64,000 bases of DNA from CAIRTM01 sp963723235 (GTDB lineage Bacteria > Desulfobacterota > WTBG01 > CAIYCZ01 > CAIRTM01): contig CAVRPV010000004.1 of NCBI GenBank assembly GCA_963723235.1, forward strand, positions 157,446 to 221,445, read 5' to 3'. Under the pieces are notes generated by a model. It did no database searches, was not told the DNA's origin, and saw nothing but the letters and a program-made list of their open reading frames with translations. The translations under genes were made by a program, and so were the position numbers. Shown here piece by piece: positions 35,920 through 46,891 of the stretch (positions are counted from its first letter, which is position 1; each line of letters begins with the position of its first letter).

Positions 35920-36320
35920 AGCACCCTCCGCTTTGTGTGAACCGGCTTTTAAATCGTTTATAGTACAAAATAAATTTGCTACTTTTGAATATCTAAACTC
36001 ATAATAAAAACCAATTATATACAAATGTTTTAATAAATGTAAATAAATATTCCGTATTTGTAATTTTATTTTTAAGCTGACGAGCCAACAGAACTTTAAC
36101 AAAAATGCTCTTTAAAACAAAAGATCCGGAGAAGAAATAAGCGGGCATGTCACAACTCGCATACCTATGCGGAATGCAACTATGCGGGCAACGCGGTCGT
36201 GTTGAGAATATCCGTAGAGCTGTATGAAAATTAAAGAGGGGTGATTACGATGGACTCAGTTATATGCACACACACGTAACTACGGCAAAAGCTGTGCCGC
36301 TAGGCTGGCGATACCTATTC
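35920..36320. other. AT-rich intergenic stretch
   Basis: About 400 bases between the ECF sigma gene and the end of the HD-GYP gene. The part nearest the sigma gene is AT-rich and probably holds its promoter, but I cannot fix boxes. A nine-codon open frame at 36250 behind GAGGGG has a good ribosome-binding site but is too short to call. Confidence 0.4.
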
Positions 36321-37364
36321 TTACTGATCACGCACTGCAGCCCATATCACGCGCAACTCAGGAAGCACCGTCATGAAGCAGTCGAATATTTCGGGATCAA
36401 AATGAGAACCTCGGCTTTCCGTCATAATGGCAAGGGCTTCCTCTTCAGGCAAAGCTTGCCGGTAGACACGTTTATGTATCAGGGCATCATAAACGTCCAG
36501 TATGGAGCAGATGCGTGCTGATTCAGGGATGTCTCTTCCTGCGAGTCCATAAGGGTAACCGGTACCATCCCATTTTTCATGATGGGACAACGCAATCGAG
36601 TGTGCCATATTCAACAGGGAAAAATCAGAGCCCTCCAGCATGCGGGCACCTATAACAGCATGGTTTTTAACGACCTCAAACTCTTCCTGCGTAAGCCTGG
36701 CGGGCTTGCGCAGGATAGTGTCGGGAAGCCCTATTTTTCCGATATCGTGCATGGCAATAGAGATCCTAAGCTCATACTGTGCCTGCCTGGCCCAACCCAG
36801 CTCCCTGGCCAGCACGGCGCTGTAAAGGCCCAGACGCCGGTTGTGCGATCCGGTTTCAAGATCACGATATCCGCAGGCAGCAGCCAGTCGCAGACAAATC
36901 TCCTCCTCCCGGCGCTGGATTTCAGCGGTTCGCTGGAGCACATCGTTCTCAAGCCTTCTTTCGTACTGCCTGCTCTGAATGCTCAAACGGCGCCGCTCAA
37001 GTGCGTTGACCACACAGATGACGATTTCGTTCAAATCAAAAGGTTTGATCACATAACCGTAGGCCCCAAGGTGCAAAGCATTCACGGCGGTTGTGCGATC
37101 ATCAACCGCCGTTACCATGACAACGGCGACGTCAGGGTAAAGCTTGCGGACAATGCCAAGCAGCTCAAGGCCTGATTTGCCGGGCATCATGATATCTGAA
37201 ACTAAGAGGGAATACTCATTACAGGCGCACAGCTCAAGCGCCTTTTCAGCGCAATCGGCCGTATCACAAGAATAGCCTTCCATGGCCAGGCACTGGGCAA
37301 TAATATCGCTTACCTGCTGCTCATCATCAACAACCAGAATGCGCTCGCGAATACGGCTTTCCAT
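36321..37364 (-). CDS. Response regulator with HD-GYP c-di-GMP phosphodiesterase domain
   Basis: 347 aa. Receiver domain residues about 8-125: ILVVDDEQQ, phospho-acceptor Asp in LLVSDIMMPGKSG, conserved Lys in YVIKPFD. A short coiled linker follows (LERRRLSIQSRQYERRLENDV). HD-GYP domain from about 165: GSHNRRLGLYSAVLAREL, MHDIGKIGLPD (HD dyad), and HHEKWDGTGYPYGL containing the GYP loop. Degrades c-di-GMP when phosphorylated by an unseen kinase. With PilZ at 20.2 kb it shows c-di-GMP signalling, which often controls EPS. Intact. Confidence 0.92.
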   Translation of the reverse strand: MESRIRERILVVDDEQQVSDIIAQCLAMEGYSCDTADCAEKALELCACNEYSLLVSDIMMPGKSGLELLGIVRKLYPDVAVVMVTAVDDRTTAVNALHLGAYGYVIKPFDLNEIVICVVNALERRRLSIQSRQYERRLENDVLQRTAEIQRREEEICLRLAAACGYRDLETGSHNRRLGLYSAVLARELGWARQAQYELRISIAMHDIGKIGLPDTILRKPARLTQEEFEVVKNHAVIGARMLEGSDFSLLNMAHSIALSHHEKWDGTGYPYGLAGRDIPESARICSILDVYDALIHKRVYRQALPEEEALAIMTESRGSHFDPEIFDCFMTVLPELRVIWAAVRDQ

Positions 37365-37540
37365 GTGCTATATAGCTCCCGCTGTCTGTTCAAAAGCAAC
37401 GAATAAACTGTATGCGCGATCCAGCAATTCGCCCTGAATCACAACCTGACACATGCTCTATAGTTACATACTAACACAGGGAGTAATGAAATCAAACCAT
37501 GGCGCCTGGCTGCCGCAGGGGATTGCTCCTGCAGTGCAAC

Positions 37541-38599
37541 CTATACCCTGTAAAACTCGCGATACCATTCAACAAATTTTTTCACGCCCTGGTCAATCGG
37601 GGTTACCGGCCGGTAACTGAAATCCTGAATAAGATCCTGCACATCCGCCCAGGTAGCCGGTACATCCCCGGGCTGAATGGGCATAAAATTTTTGCAAGCG
37701 CTTTTGCCAAGCGCCCTTTCAATGGCCTCAATGAAATCGAGTAGCTTTACCGGCAAGCTGTTGCCTATGTTGTAAATCTTATAGGGTGCCGGACTGGAGC
37801 CCGGATCAGGCGCAGCAGCTTTCCAGTTGGGGTTTGGCCTGGCAGGATTGTCGATAACGCGCACAACACCTTCTACAATATCGTCTATATAGGTAAAATC
37901 GCGCTGCATATTGCCGTTGTTGTACACGTCAATCTGCTCCCCTGCCAAAATGGCCTTTGTGAAAATGAACAGTGCCATGTCGGGGCGTCCCCAAGGGCCG
38001 TACACGGTGAAAAACCGCAATCCGGTTGTGGGCAAATTGAACAGATGGCTATAGGTATGCGCCATCAGTTCATTGCTTTTTTTGCTGGCCGCATACAGGC
38101 TTACAGGATGATCAACATTGTCATGAATTGAAAAAGGCATATTCGTGTTAAGCCCGTACACGCTGGATGAGCTGGCATACGCAAGATGTCCGACGCTTGA
38201 ATGGCGACAGGCCTCAAGCATATTCATGAAACCATCAAGGTTCGCGCTGACATAGGCGTGCGGGTTGGTCATGGAGTAGCGCACCCCGGCCTGCGCCGCC
38301 AGATGACACACAGCGTCAAATTTTTCATCTTTGCAGAGCTGTAGCAACGCATCCCGATCTTCAAGCTTCAGTTGTATAAACTCGTACTCAGGGAATACCG
38401 TGCTTCTGGTTTTTTGGCCATACCGCACATCAGTAATGCTGACGCCGGTTTGTGCCAGACGGCCATGTTTTACACGCACATCGTAATACTCGTTAATGCT
38501 GTCAAGACCGACGACACTGTCTCCCCGAGACAGCAGTTTAAGCGCTACATGGAAACCAATAAAGCCGGCCGAGCCGGTGACAAGAATTTTTCGAGGCAT
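37541..38599 (-). CDS. UDP-glucuronate 4-epimerase-like NAD-dependent epimerase
   Basis: 352 aa extended SDR. NAD-binding GSAGFIGFHVA, catalytic SSSSVYG and YAASKKSNELMAH (YxxxK), and TGLRFFTVYGPWGRPDMALF are all typical of UDP-GlcA 4-epimerases (CapI/GlaA type). It makes UDP-galacturonate from UDP-glucuronate. It lies 22 bases after the ugd gene that makes its substrate. Intact, unlike most genes further right. Confidence 0.92.
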   Translation of the reverse strand: MPRKILVTGSAGFIGFHVALKLLSRGDSVVGLDSINEYYDVRVKHGRLAQTGVSITDVRYGQKTRSTVFPEYEFIQLKLEDRDALLQLCKDEKFDAVCHLAAQAGVRYSMTNPHAYVSANLDGFMNMLEACRHSSVGHLAYASSSSVYGLNTNMPFSIHDNVDHPVSLYAASKKSNELMAHTYSHLFNLPTTGLRFFTVYGPWGRPDMALFIFTKAILAGEQIDVYNNGNMQRDFTYIDDIVEGVVRVIDNPARPNPNWKAAAPDPGSSPAPYKIYNIGNSLPVKLLDFIEAIERALGKSACKNFMPIQPGDVPATWADVQDLIQDFSYRPVTPIDQGVKKFVEWYREFYRV

Positions 38600-38621
38600 A
38601 TTCTTTTCTTCCCGGGATATT

Positions 38622-40013
38622 TTAAAAATGCTTCAAGGGCGGCTTGCCGATTGAAAAGACGTTAAACCCGATATTGAAAAGCTTTTCATGGTCAAGAATG
38701 TTACGACCGTCAAAAATAAATGCCGGTTTTTCCATGTTATTGAATATTCGTTCGTAGTCAAGGTCCCTGTATATATCCCATTCCGTCATGATTGCGATAG
38801 CATGAGCCTTGTGCGAAGCAGCGTATGGGTCTTCGCAAAATTCAATGTGGTCAACGCAATCGTGCAAATCCATCCGGGCATTGTCCAACGCTTTCGGGTC
38901 GCTGACTACAAGCCGGGCGCGTTCATTCAGCAGCATACGGGAGACGAAAATGGCCGGTGATTCGCGCGTGTCACTGGTATTGGCCTTGAATGCAAACCCC
39001 AGCAGCACAATACGTTTGCCCGCGACGGTATTAAACATAACCTTGATCATATTTGTTACAAAGCGCTGCTGCTGATATTCATTCATCATGACAACGCTTT
39101 CCCAGTAGCGCGCGACTTCATGCAGGCCGTAATGCTCACAGATATAGACCAGATTGAGTATGTCCTTTTTAAAACAGGAGCCCCCAAAGCCCACGCTTGA
39201 ATTCAAAAATTTTGACCCGATGCGACTATCCGTGCCGATGGCAAGAGCCACTTCGCGGACATTGGCCTCGGTCTTTTCACACAACGCGGAAATGCTGTTG
39301 ATGGATGAGATGCGCTGGGCCAGAAAGGCATTTGCAACCAACTTGGAAAGCTCGGCGCTCCAGAGGTTGCTGGTTATGATGCGCTCTGGAGGAACCCAGT
39401 TCGCATAGATGCTTACAATCTCTTGACGGGCCTTCAAGCCGGATTCGGTTTCACGCGATCCGATCAACACGCGGTCGGGATTTTCAAGATCGGCAACAGC
39501 AGATCCTTCGGCAAGAAACTCGGGGTTGGAGAGCACTTCAAAATGCAGGCCTTTGTCGTTGGCATTTAAAATTCGCTCCATCGCGTGAGCCGTGCGAACC
39601 GGCAAGGTGCTTTTTTCAATTATTATTTTGTTTGAATCGGAAACCTGCAGAATGTTGCGCGCGGTTTTCTCCCAGTACTGTAAATCTGCGGCTTTGCCCG
39701 AGCCTTCACCATATGTCTTTGTAGGTGTATTGACAGAAACAAAAATGATGTCCGCCTTATGGATATTAGCGTTGATATCGGTAGAGAAAAAAAGATTGCG
39801 CCCCAGGGACTGTCGCACAAGCTCCAGAAGACCCGGCTCATAAATAGGCAGGTTGTCTGTTTGCCAGGCGGCAATCCGTTCAGGGTTAATGTCTACTACG
39901 GTGACTTCATAGTTCGTACACCGGGCAGCTATCATGGCCATAGTAGGTCCGCCCACATACCCTGCCCCGATACAGACGATGTGCTTTTTGAATCTATCAT
40001 CCTGCATAATCAA
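38622..40013 (-). CDS. ugd: UDP-glucose 6-dehydrogenase, eukaryote-like subtype
   Basis: 463 aa. NAD site CIGAGYVGGPTMAMIA, EKSTLPVRTAHAMERIL, NPEFLAEGSAVADLENPDRVLIG, and catalytic Cys in FGGSCFKKD. The AAR-CTNYEVTVVDINPERI and GxAADLQYWEKTAR patterns place it with the animal-type UGDH subgroup that also occurs in some bacteria. Converts UDP-glucose to UDP-glucuronate with two NAD. Divergent from the second sugar dehydrogenase; 230 AT-rich bases lie between the starts. Confidence 0.94.
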   Translation of the reverse strand: MIMQDDRFKKHIVCIGAGYVGGPTMAMIAARCTNYEVTVVDINPERIAAWQTDNLPIYEPGLLELVRQSLGRNLFFSTDINANIHKADIIFVSVNTPTKTYGEGSGKAADLQYWEKTARNILQVSDSNKIIIEKSTLPVRTAHAMERILNANDKGLHFEVLSNPEFLAEGSAVADLENPDRVLIGSRETESGLKARQEIVSIYANWVPPERIITSNLWSAELSKLVANAFLAQRISSINSISALCEKTEANVREVALAIGTDSRIGSKFLNSSVGFGGSCFKKDILNLVYICEHYGLHEVARYWESVVMMNEYQQQRFVTNMIKVMFNTVAGKRIVLLGFAFKANTSDTRESPAIFVSRMLLNERARLVVSDPKALDNARMDLHDCVDHIEFCEDPYAASHKAHAIAIMTEWDIYRDLDYERIFNNMEKPAFIFDGRNILDHEKLFNIGFNVFSIGKPPLKHF

Positions 40014-40242
40014 ATAACTCCTGATAATGTATGGTTTAAATTAGGTATCAACTTTATACTTTTTCAACAATGTATTCAATGGTTTTCTGATTATAAAATT
40101 GCTCATTGCGTACAACGGGTTTTCCATTGACTCCGGTTGTTCTATTTTGATATTGTGCTGAAGCTTAAAAGACCGAATGCGCTATATTTGTTAAGCAAAA
40201 ATATTTTGTTTCGAATAAAAATACTTATTAATGGAGATTTTT

Positions 40243-41873
40243 ATGGCCCAGTATTCAACCGGCCCTGACGGACAGCAGTATCAGCTGCCTGTAGAAGCTG
40301 ATCATAAAAAAGAATTTGTGAGAATTTCAGCACTTGCCGACCAGCAGCGCGCACTGGGACGCGAAATTGTTGTCGTTATCGGGCTTGGCTTCGTGGGCTC
40401 CGTAATGGCCGGCGTTGTGGCAGACAGCGAGGATGAACAGGGTCAGTCACATTACTTTGTCATAGGCATGCAGCGACCCAGCCCGCGCAGCTTCTGGAAA
40501 ATAGGCTATATCAACCGCGGGATTCCACCGGTTACATCGGAAGATCCGCAAGTTGACGTCATCATCGCCCGCACGGTCAATGAAAAAAAGACCTTCCTCG
40601 CCACCTATATTTATGATGTTTTATCCTTGGCGGATGTCGTGGTTGTAGACGTTCAGTGCGACTATATTAAAAATTCGCTGGGTAATGTTTGTGACGGTCA
40701 GGCTGACATACAGGCCTTGAGGAATCCCTTACAGTGATTGCCGAGCGGATTCAACCCAAAGCCCTGGTTCTGATAGAAACCACGGTTCCTCCGGGCACAA
40801 CCGAGCAGATTGCCTATCCGGCCATGATGAAAGTTTTCAAGAAACGCGGCATTACAACTGAACCCTTGCTGGCCCACAGCTATGAGCGTGTTATGCCGGG
40901 CAAGGAGTACGTTGACAGCATTAAGAATTTCTGGCGGGTTTGCAGCGGCATTAACGATGAGGCCCGTGGCCGTGTTAAAAAATTTCTAGAAGATGTACTC
41001 AACACCCGCGACTATCCCCTGACCGTTATGGACAGGCCGATTGAATCGGAAACCGCTAAAATCGTAGAGAACAGTTTCCGGGCGGCAATGCTCGCGTTTC
41101 TGGACGAATGGAGCGTATTTGCCGAACGCAACGGGGTTGATCTGGTCAAGGTTATCAACGCCATCAAGATGCGTCCGACCCATAACAACATCATGTTTCC
41201 AGGCCCGGGCATCGGCGGATACTGCCTGCCCAAGGACGGAGGACTGGGCATGTGGTCCTACAAGCACCTGCTGGGCTTTGAGGACGAGATTTTAAAAATG
41301 ACTGAGATGGCCATCAACATCAATGACACCCGGGGCCTGCGCGTTGCGCAGCTTGTCCGTGATGCCTTGCGTAACATGAACAAACCGATTGCCGCGGCAG
41401 AGGTTCTGCTTCTGGGAGCTGCATACCGGCAGGACGTCGGCGACACGCGTTATAGCGGTTCCGAAATCGTTATTCGCCGGTTAACCGAAATGGGTGCCGA
41501 ATTAAGGGTGCATGATCCCTATGTTGATCACTGGTGGGAATTTGAAAGCCAGGACAGCTACCCTGCCACGGGTCTGAGTTGGGCGCGTTTTTTCAGAAAC
41601 CAGGACGGTCTTAAAAATCAGCGCATTGAGCCCGACCTTGAAGCGGCCCTGCGTGACTGCGACGCGGTGATCCTGGCGGTGCCGCACAAACCCTACCTGG
41701 AAATCGACCCTGACTGGCTGGTCGAAAAAGTCGGTCATCCGACCGCTGTTATTGACTGCTTCGGCATCCTGACCGATGATAAGATCAAGCGCTATTTTGA
41801 ACTTGGCTGCGAGGTCAAAGGCCTCGGCCGGGGCCATATAACCAGGATTAAAAAAAGCGTCATAAGCAGCTAA
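40243..41873 (+). CDS. UDP-ManNAc/UDP-glucose dehydrogenase-type protein (frameshift)
   Basis: About 543 aa when one missing G is restored near 40713-40715 (TTGAGGAA read as TTGGAGGAA). I chose 40243 because GGAG lies 7 bases before it. Rossmann GLGFVGSVMA, IETTVPPGTTEQI, SYERVMPGKEYVDSI, ESETAKIVENSFRAA, and catalytic Cys in GIGGYCLPKD. The N-terminus has an extra ~40 residues, and an insert (SEDEQGQSHYF...EDPQVDVII) is longer than in WecC. Reads as a divergent nucleotide-sugar dehydrogenase; substrate uncertain. As given, the frame is split into 40243-40737 and 40734-41873. Confidence 0.85.
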
Positions 41874-42160
41874 TCTAACAGTCCCTGCACTCCTAGGGAA
41901 AATTGAGTGTAGGGGATGTAGCGGTACAATTAAAAAAAACTGCTGCATCGCTTGCAATGACTTATAGGTTAAACACTGTGAGCTTTTCCACGTTGAGCAA
42001 GAATAAGACACTTTTTTCTTTGTGGCTGACATCGACAACTAATCGCATTAACCCATCGATGCGCCCGGATTTCATGCCGTCCACAATATTTTCAAAAAAC
42101 CCTTTCAGCACATCTTTTCAAAAGCAATAGACACACTATTATCCAAAAAAATGTTGGGTA

Positions 42161-42275
42161 GGCATCAATGCCACAGTTTCTGACGGCATTACAATTTCCA
42201 ATGGCGCCGCGGTTACTAAGGGCGTAGCTCCGTACGCGATTGTCAGGGGAGTTCCTGCAAAAAAAATTTGTTGCC
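42161..42275 (+). pseudogene. Hexapeptide acetyltransferase C-terminal remnant
   Basis: A short stretch reads GINATVSDGITISNGAAVTKGVAPYAIVRGVPAKKI, the left-handed beta-helix end of a LbH sugar acetyltransferase. It lacks the rest of the gene on either side. Interpreted as a scar left by deletion or IS activity next to the IS remnant at 42.4 kb. A complete relative lies at 46892-47566 on the other strand. Confidence 0.6.
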
Positions 42276-42471
42276 GACTTACAGAAGATCTGCGGAATCT
42301 CAAACCACAGGCCGTATCTTTGCCGATCTTTCGGCGTCACAAACTAAAGCCAAACGGCTGAAGGAATCCCCGCAATTTTGAATTGATGTCGTAAAATCTG
42401 GACATTAAAAGATTTCAAAATTATAAAAGGCTATGATCGAACGCCGTCGTCATAACCTTTGGAGACAGGAA

Positions 42472-42764
42472 ATGAAGCAGCAGAACAACGGCAGCAAGCA
42501 GATTCGGCGGTTAACAGCCGAAAAGAAGTGGCGGATTTATCAGGAGTTTCAGCAGCCTAGTGCTAAGAGTGAAGAGAGACTGCGCAAAAACAGTATGTAT
42601 TCTTGCCGACCTGCAGACAATCGCGAAAGCTGTGCAGGAAGGGGCGCTGGAGCGGTTGCGGCAGAGCCCGCCAGGCAGACGTGCATTTTAAAGCAGCGGA
42701 AAAAGCAGTTGGCTGCCGCACGTAAAAATCGTATAGGTTGCTGGCGGTCACAACCGTTAACCGA
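42472..42764 (+). pseudogene. IS3-family OrfA-like transposase remnant
   Basis: Reads MKQQNNGSKQIRRLTAEKKWRIYQEFQQPSAKSEERLRKN, the helix-turn-helix start of IS3-type OrfA proteins. After a frameshift near 42597 it continues LADLQTIAKAVQEGALERLRQSPPGRRAF and stops. No intact OrfB follows. A short 5' piece of an insertion sequence, inactive. Confidence 0.65.
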
Positions 42765-43098
42765 CGGCGGCTTGTAGTGTTTAACATCCACTTTTGGCGA
42801 CATTAACTATAAAATCGCGGCGCTTTTCAATAGCAGCTGAGGGATAGATGGCCGCATGAACCCTCACATGAATGGTCCTTTTTTGTTGAGCACTGGAGTT
42901 GAAGATTGCCATTCGCATAATACACATCATTTAAACATCGAAGAAATGCAGGGATTATTACTTAGGTTTAATATCATACGGAAAGAAATTGGCGAGCAAT
43001 TTAGAAGAAAGAGCAATCTTCAAAGAATGAACATATCGTCTAAAGCTCTATAAAGATTGTACGCAATGGGAATTACTGTTGCATAAACTTAAAATCCA
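42765..43098. other. Low-complexity gap between IS remnant and glycosyltransferase
   Basis: About 335 bases. A 65-codon frame at 42856-43053 (MNPHMNGPFLL...) exists but matches nothing I know and has no ribosome-binding site, so I do not call it a gene. Confidence 0.4.
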
Positions 43099-44290
43099 AT
43101 GAAAATCTTATACATTTCTACTTATGTTGATGAAGAAATACGTCGATTAATTGATATTTTTCAAAAAAGAACAATAAGCCTTCCATCGCTGCCATAAAAT
43201 ATTCAGGTTTAATTAAAGAAGGTTTAGAAACACATCTAAAAGAAAATCTGACTAATCTTTATATGCCATCCATTGGCATGTTCCCAAATTCAAAAATAAA
43301 ATGCTTTCATGTTAAGAATTCCGGGGATGGAAAGTATATTCCATTTATAAATATTGTAGTTATTAAGCAGCTTTTGATTGCGCTGTACATTTTTGGATAT
43401 GGATTGTCATGGATATTTAAAAACATATTTGAAGAAAAAAAAATTGTTTTAAGTTCCATTAATCTAATGTTCTTAGTTGGTGTTCTTCCTTTAAAACTAT
43501 TTAAAGTCAAAGTGGTATCATTCGTACCTGATTTGCCCGAAAATCAATATAGCTATTCCAATAGAAAAAAATCTCTAAAGTATTTTTTTGCACCCATTTA
43601 TGTTCGGATACCTAAACTTTTTTATCATGTGATTGATTACTATGTCTTCATTACTAAATACATGGTCAACAAATTTCCAGAACGACCATATAGCATAATT
43701 GAAGGCTTTGTCAGTCAAGATACAAACATTAAAAAAGTTGCTGCGAAGTCGGATTCTTTTTCAATAATGTATGCAGGTGCTCTCTACGAAAAATTTGGAA
43801 TCCGATTGCTAATAGAAACTTTTTTAACTATCTCTGGAAATATGGAATTGTGGCTCTTTGGTATTGGTGATATGGTTGATGATATCCAGAAATATGCTGA
43901 AAGTGATCAGAGAATTAGATATTTCGGGACGTGTGTGGCAAATAATGCTATTGTTGAATTTGAACATCAAGCACACCTATTAATTAATCCGCGATTTACA
44001 AGTAATGAATTTACCAAATACTCTTTCCCTCAAAACTGATGGAGTATATGGTGTCGGGAACTCCCGTATTGACAACCCGGTTGGCAGGCATTCCCGATGA
44101 TTATCTGGATAAGATGTATTTTATTGACGATGAAACAAGTGAAGGGTTTAAAAATGCCATTCTTAAATGTTATGAAAAGCCCGAGCATGAACTGGTAAAT
44201 TTTGGTCGTGAAGCTCAATCTTATGTATTAAATTATAAAAACAATAACGTGCTGATTGCTAAAGTCTTGGAAGCGAGTAAAAATAATTAA
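43099..44290 (+). CDS. Glycosyltransferase family 4 (two frameshifts)
   Basis: About 397 aa after two single-base corrections. Begins MKILYISTYVDEEIRRLIDIFQK. A missing A in the run at 43159-43164 moves the frame into KPSIAAIKYSGLIKEG, then the body (VVSFVPDLPENQYSY, FSIMYAGALYEKFGIRLLIETF, ELWLFGIGDM). A missing base near 44025 leads to KLMEYMVSGTPVLTTRLAGIPDDY, the GT4 donor-site EX7E-like region, ending at 44290. Very AT-rich. Adds a sugar to the growing lipid-linked repeat unit; donor unknown. Confidence 0.75.
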
Positions 44291-44309
44291 TGTTCAACTA
44301 AATGCCCCC

Positions 44310-44405
44310 ATGAATCTTCCCCCGATAAAATAGACACGTTTTATAAGCTTGCCGTTACTTCCTACTCCTCCGGCGACAAATAGCCAAGATTCGCCACCGA
44401 GCATT
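44310..44405 (-). pseudogene. IS3-family transposase C-terminal scar with terminal repeat
   Basis: On the minus strand this piece reads NLGYLSPEE, the conserved end of IS3-type OrfB (HSALGYLSPEE in intact elements). It is followed by a terminal sequence TGTCTATTTTATCGGGGGAAG. Only about 100 bases of the element survive. Confidence 0.5.
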
Positions 44406-44461
44406 ATAAAGCTGCGCTATTTATTTCTGCAATGCCAATACTAACTTAACAAGTGGCACCA

Positions 44462-45648
44462 TCATCGGGGGCAGTTCAAAATAGAAAAATTTAATAATTC
44501 TATACTTTGTTTTATTGCAATTTGTTCTTTAATAATTTTTAGACCAAAATCAATGGATTTAACACTTAATTGATTATATTCTGTGCTATCCATTTTTAAG
44601 AAAAATAAAATAGATTCAATGAATTTCTGTTTTTTTGTTAAACTTAAAGCAAATCCAACATTTTTTTCTTCTAAATTTCCCCAAGGGGTATTGTCACTTA
44701 TAATCACTGGACAACCAGCCAGGAGTGCTTCATGGATAGCATGACCGTAATTTTCACTTTTTGAAGGGAATAAAAACACCTGATATTTTGAGATTATTGG
44801 AATAACTTCTTCATAATCAACCGATCCCATAAACTTTATTTCATTACGAGAGTCCCTTTTACTGATAGTTTTCGCCAAGCTTTTACACTCATCGTAATAT
44901 TGATGGTCTTCAATATGTCCATATATGTGAAATTGTATTTTTTCATAATCCTTATTTGTGTTAGAAATTTCATCGATGAGTTTTATAGATTATTTGATAT
45001 TCTTAAGAGGACATATTCTCAAAACTGTAACTAATTTTAACGTGTTTTTCTTTTTAGTTTTCTCTTTAAACTCTATAGTTTTTTGGTCTGGGATATTGCC
45101 TGCTATAAATATTTCAATATTTCTTCCCAGAATATTTTTAATATTTAGTTTGTCGTGTTCGGAGGAAATCATAAAAGTAATTTTTTTTTGAATTTTTAAT
45201 AATCTATAAAAAAATAAGAACAATTTTTTTTTGAAATATTTTCCTCCAAGCGCTGCAGTTTCAAATTCTCCCCTGGGGCTACAACAACCTTTGTTTTTAC
45301 TAAATTTATGTATTTAAAAAATTGAACTATCACAGAAAATTTGGAAAAAAAACTACTGCATTATATGAGATCGTATTTTTCTGTTCTAATTATGTTTTTA
45401 AAAGAAGAGTAAAACTTTTTTTGGGGTGTATAAAATACTTTTATACCTTCAATATTGTTCCATTTTCCAATTGTCACATTAGTATACTTATGTTTACTAC
45501 CTAAATCTCGATCGAAAGTAACAATTTTGAATTCAAATTCATTTTTTAGTGCATTAACTAAATTCAAGATTGATTTAACTGGACCCCCATATTTTTTTCC
45601 CGGCAGAAATGGTCCTGTCAATAATATTATCGGTTTTTTATCACGCAT
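44462..45648 (-). pseudogene. Glycosyltransferase family 4, degraded
   Basis: Starts MRDKKPIILLTGPFLPGKKYGGPVKSILNLVNAL and ends near LNFSILNCPR, about 395 aa. The middle reads VVVAP and then GEFETAALGGKYFKKKLFLFFYRLL after a frameshift near 45272. In-frame stops interrupt at about 45365 (after YDLI) and at 44990 (after CPLKNIK, before SIKLIDEISNTNKDY). The C-terminal GT4 signature FLFPSKSENYGHAIHEALLAGCPVIISDN is clear. Two nonsense codons make this the best candidate for a truly dead gene in the locus. AT-rich. Confidence 0.75.
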
Positions 45649-46755
45649 AATTTTTTTTCTTCATTTGACATGATCTGCTCGCATAATATTTTAACTATCC
45701 TATTAGAAGTATTACCATCCCATAATTCTGGGATTTTCCCTTCTTCCATTGTCCGGAAAAAAGTTTTTTCATGGCCGGCTCTAATGCTTTGGGGTCAGTG
45801 CCAATAAGCTCGTTTGTGCCGATAGTAATGGTTTCGGGTCGTTCGGTATTGTCACGGAGCGTCATACAGGGAATGCCCAGCACCGTGGTTTCTTCAGTAA
45901 TGCCGCCTGAGTCGGTAATAACTGCAAAAGATCGTTCAACAAGATAGTTGAATTCGAGATAACTGAGAGGTTCAATCGCATGCAGCCTTTCATGTGCAAT
46001 GCCCAGGTTTTTAAGAATTTTTGCAGTGCGCGGATGCACAGGAAAAACCAACGGCATGTTTTGGGAATGGTTAATGATTTCACAAAGTAATTCTTTTAGT
46101 TTGCTTCCTCATCAACGTTTGCCGGCCGGTGAAGAGTCATCACAATATACTGATCATTCTTCAGACCAAGCTCGTCCCATACTGCAGGCTTCTTAAACCG
46201 GGGCCTATGTTTAAGCAGCGTGTCAATCATGGTGTTTCCTACCCTGAAAATTCGCTCCTTCTGTACACCCAGTTTTAACAAGTTCGCATCAGCAGTTTCA
46301 GTCGTTGTAAAAAAGTAATTGGTGATGCTGTCAGTTACCATGCGATTGATTTCCTCGGGCATACTCCAGTCTCCCGAACGGAGGCCCCCTTCCACATGGG
46401 CCACTTCTACATGCATCTTTTGAGCGACAATAGCACACGCCATTGTCGAATTAACATCACCTACCACCAAACATAAATCCGGCGAACCTTCCAATAAAAG
46501 CTTCTCGTAACCAAGCAAAATGGCTGCAGTCTGTTCTGCCTGCGTTCCGCCGCCGGCACCAAGGTTAATATGCGGGGATGGTATGCCTAACTCCTGGAAG
46601 AAGCTTCCACTCATTTTTTCATCGTAATGCTGTCCTGTATGTATAAGTCGGTATTCGATATTTTGATGGTGCTCCTGTGCTTTATGAATCGCATCAATAA
46701 TGGGAGCGATTTTCATAAAATTAGGCCTTGCACCGGCAATAAGATCGATTTTCAT
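45627..46755 (-). CDS. wecB: UDP-GlcNAc 2-epimerase (two frameshifts)
   Basis: About 376 aa when two missing bases are restored (near 46098 and near 45735). Seen: AGARPNFMKIAPI, HTGQHYDEKMSG, VVGDVNSTMA, HVEGGLRSGDWSMPEEINR, TLHRPANVDEE, FPVHPRT, TDSGGITEETTVLGIP. Converts UDP-GlcNAc to UDP-ManNAc. The restored tail reads EEGKIPELWDGNTSNRIVKIL and stops at 45627, overlapping the next gene's start. UDP-ManNAc could feed the sugar dehydrogenase at 40.2 kb to give UDP-ManNAcA. Confidence 0.88.
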
Positions 46756-46891
46756 TTTTTGGATGCTCTTTTTTTAGTAATTAACAATGCTCAAATTGAA
46801 TCGGCAACACCACTGCATTTTTGAGAATCTATTGTAGATGAAAGAATTGCCACTTTAATTCAATTTGAAAACAAAGGTATCTTGGCGAAAT

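Noticed and set aside
41903..42130. Weak coding-like stretch on both strands right of the sugar dehydrogenase
   Set aside because: The minus reading (DGMKSGRIDGLMRLVVDV) looks protein-like but has no start, no clear family and an early stop.
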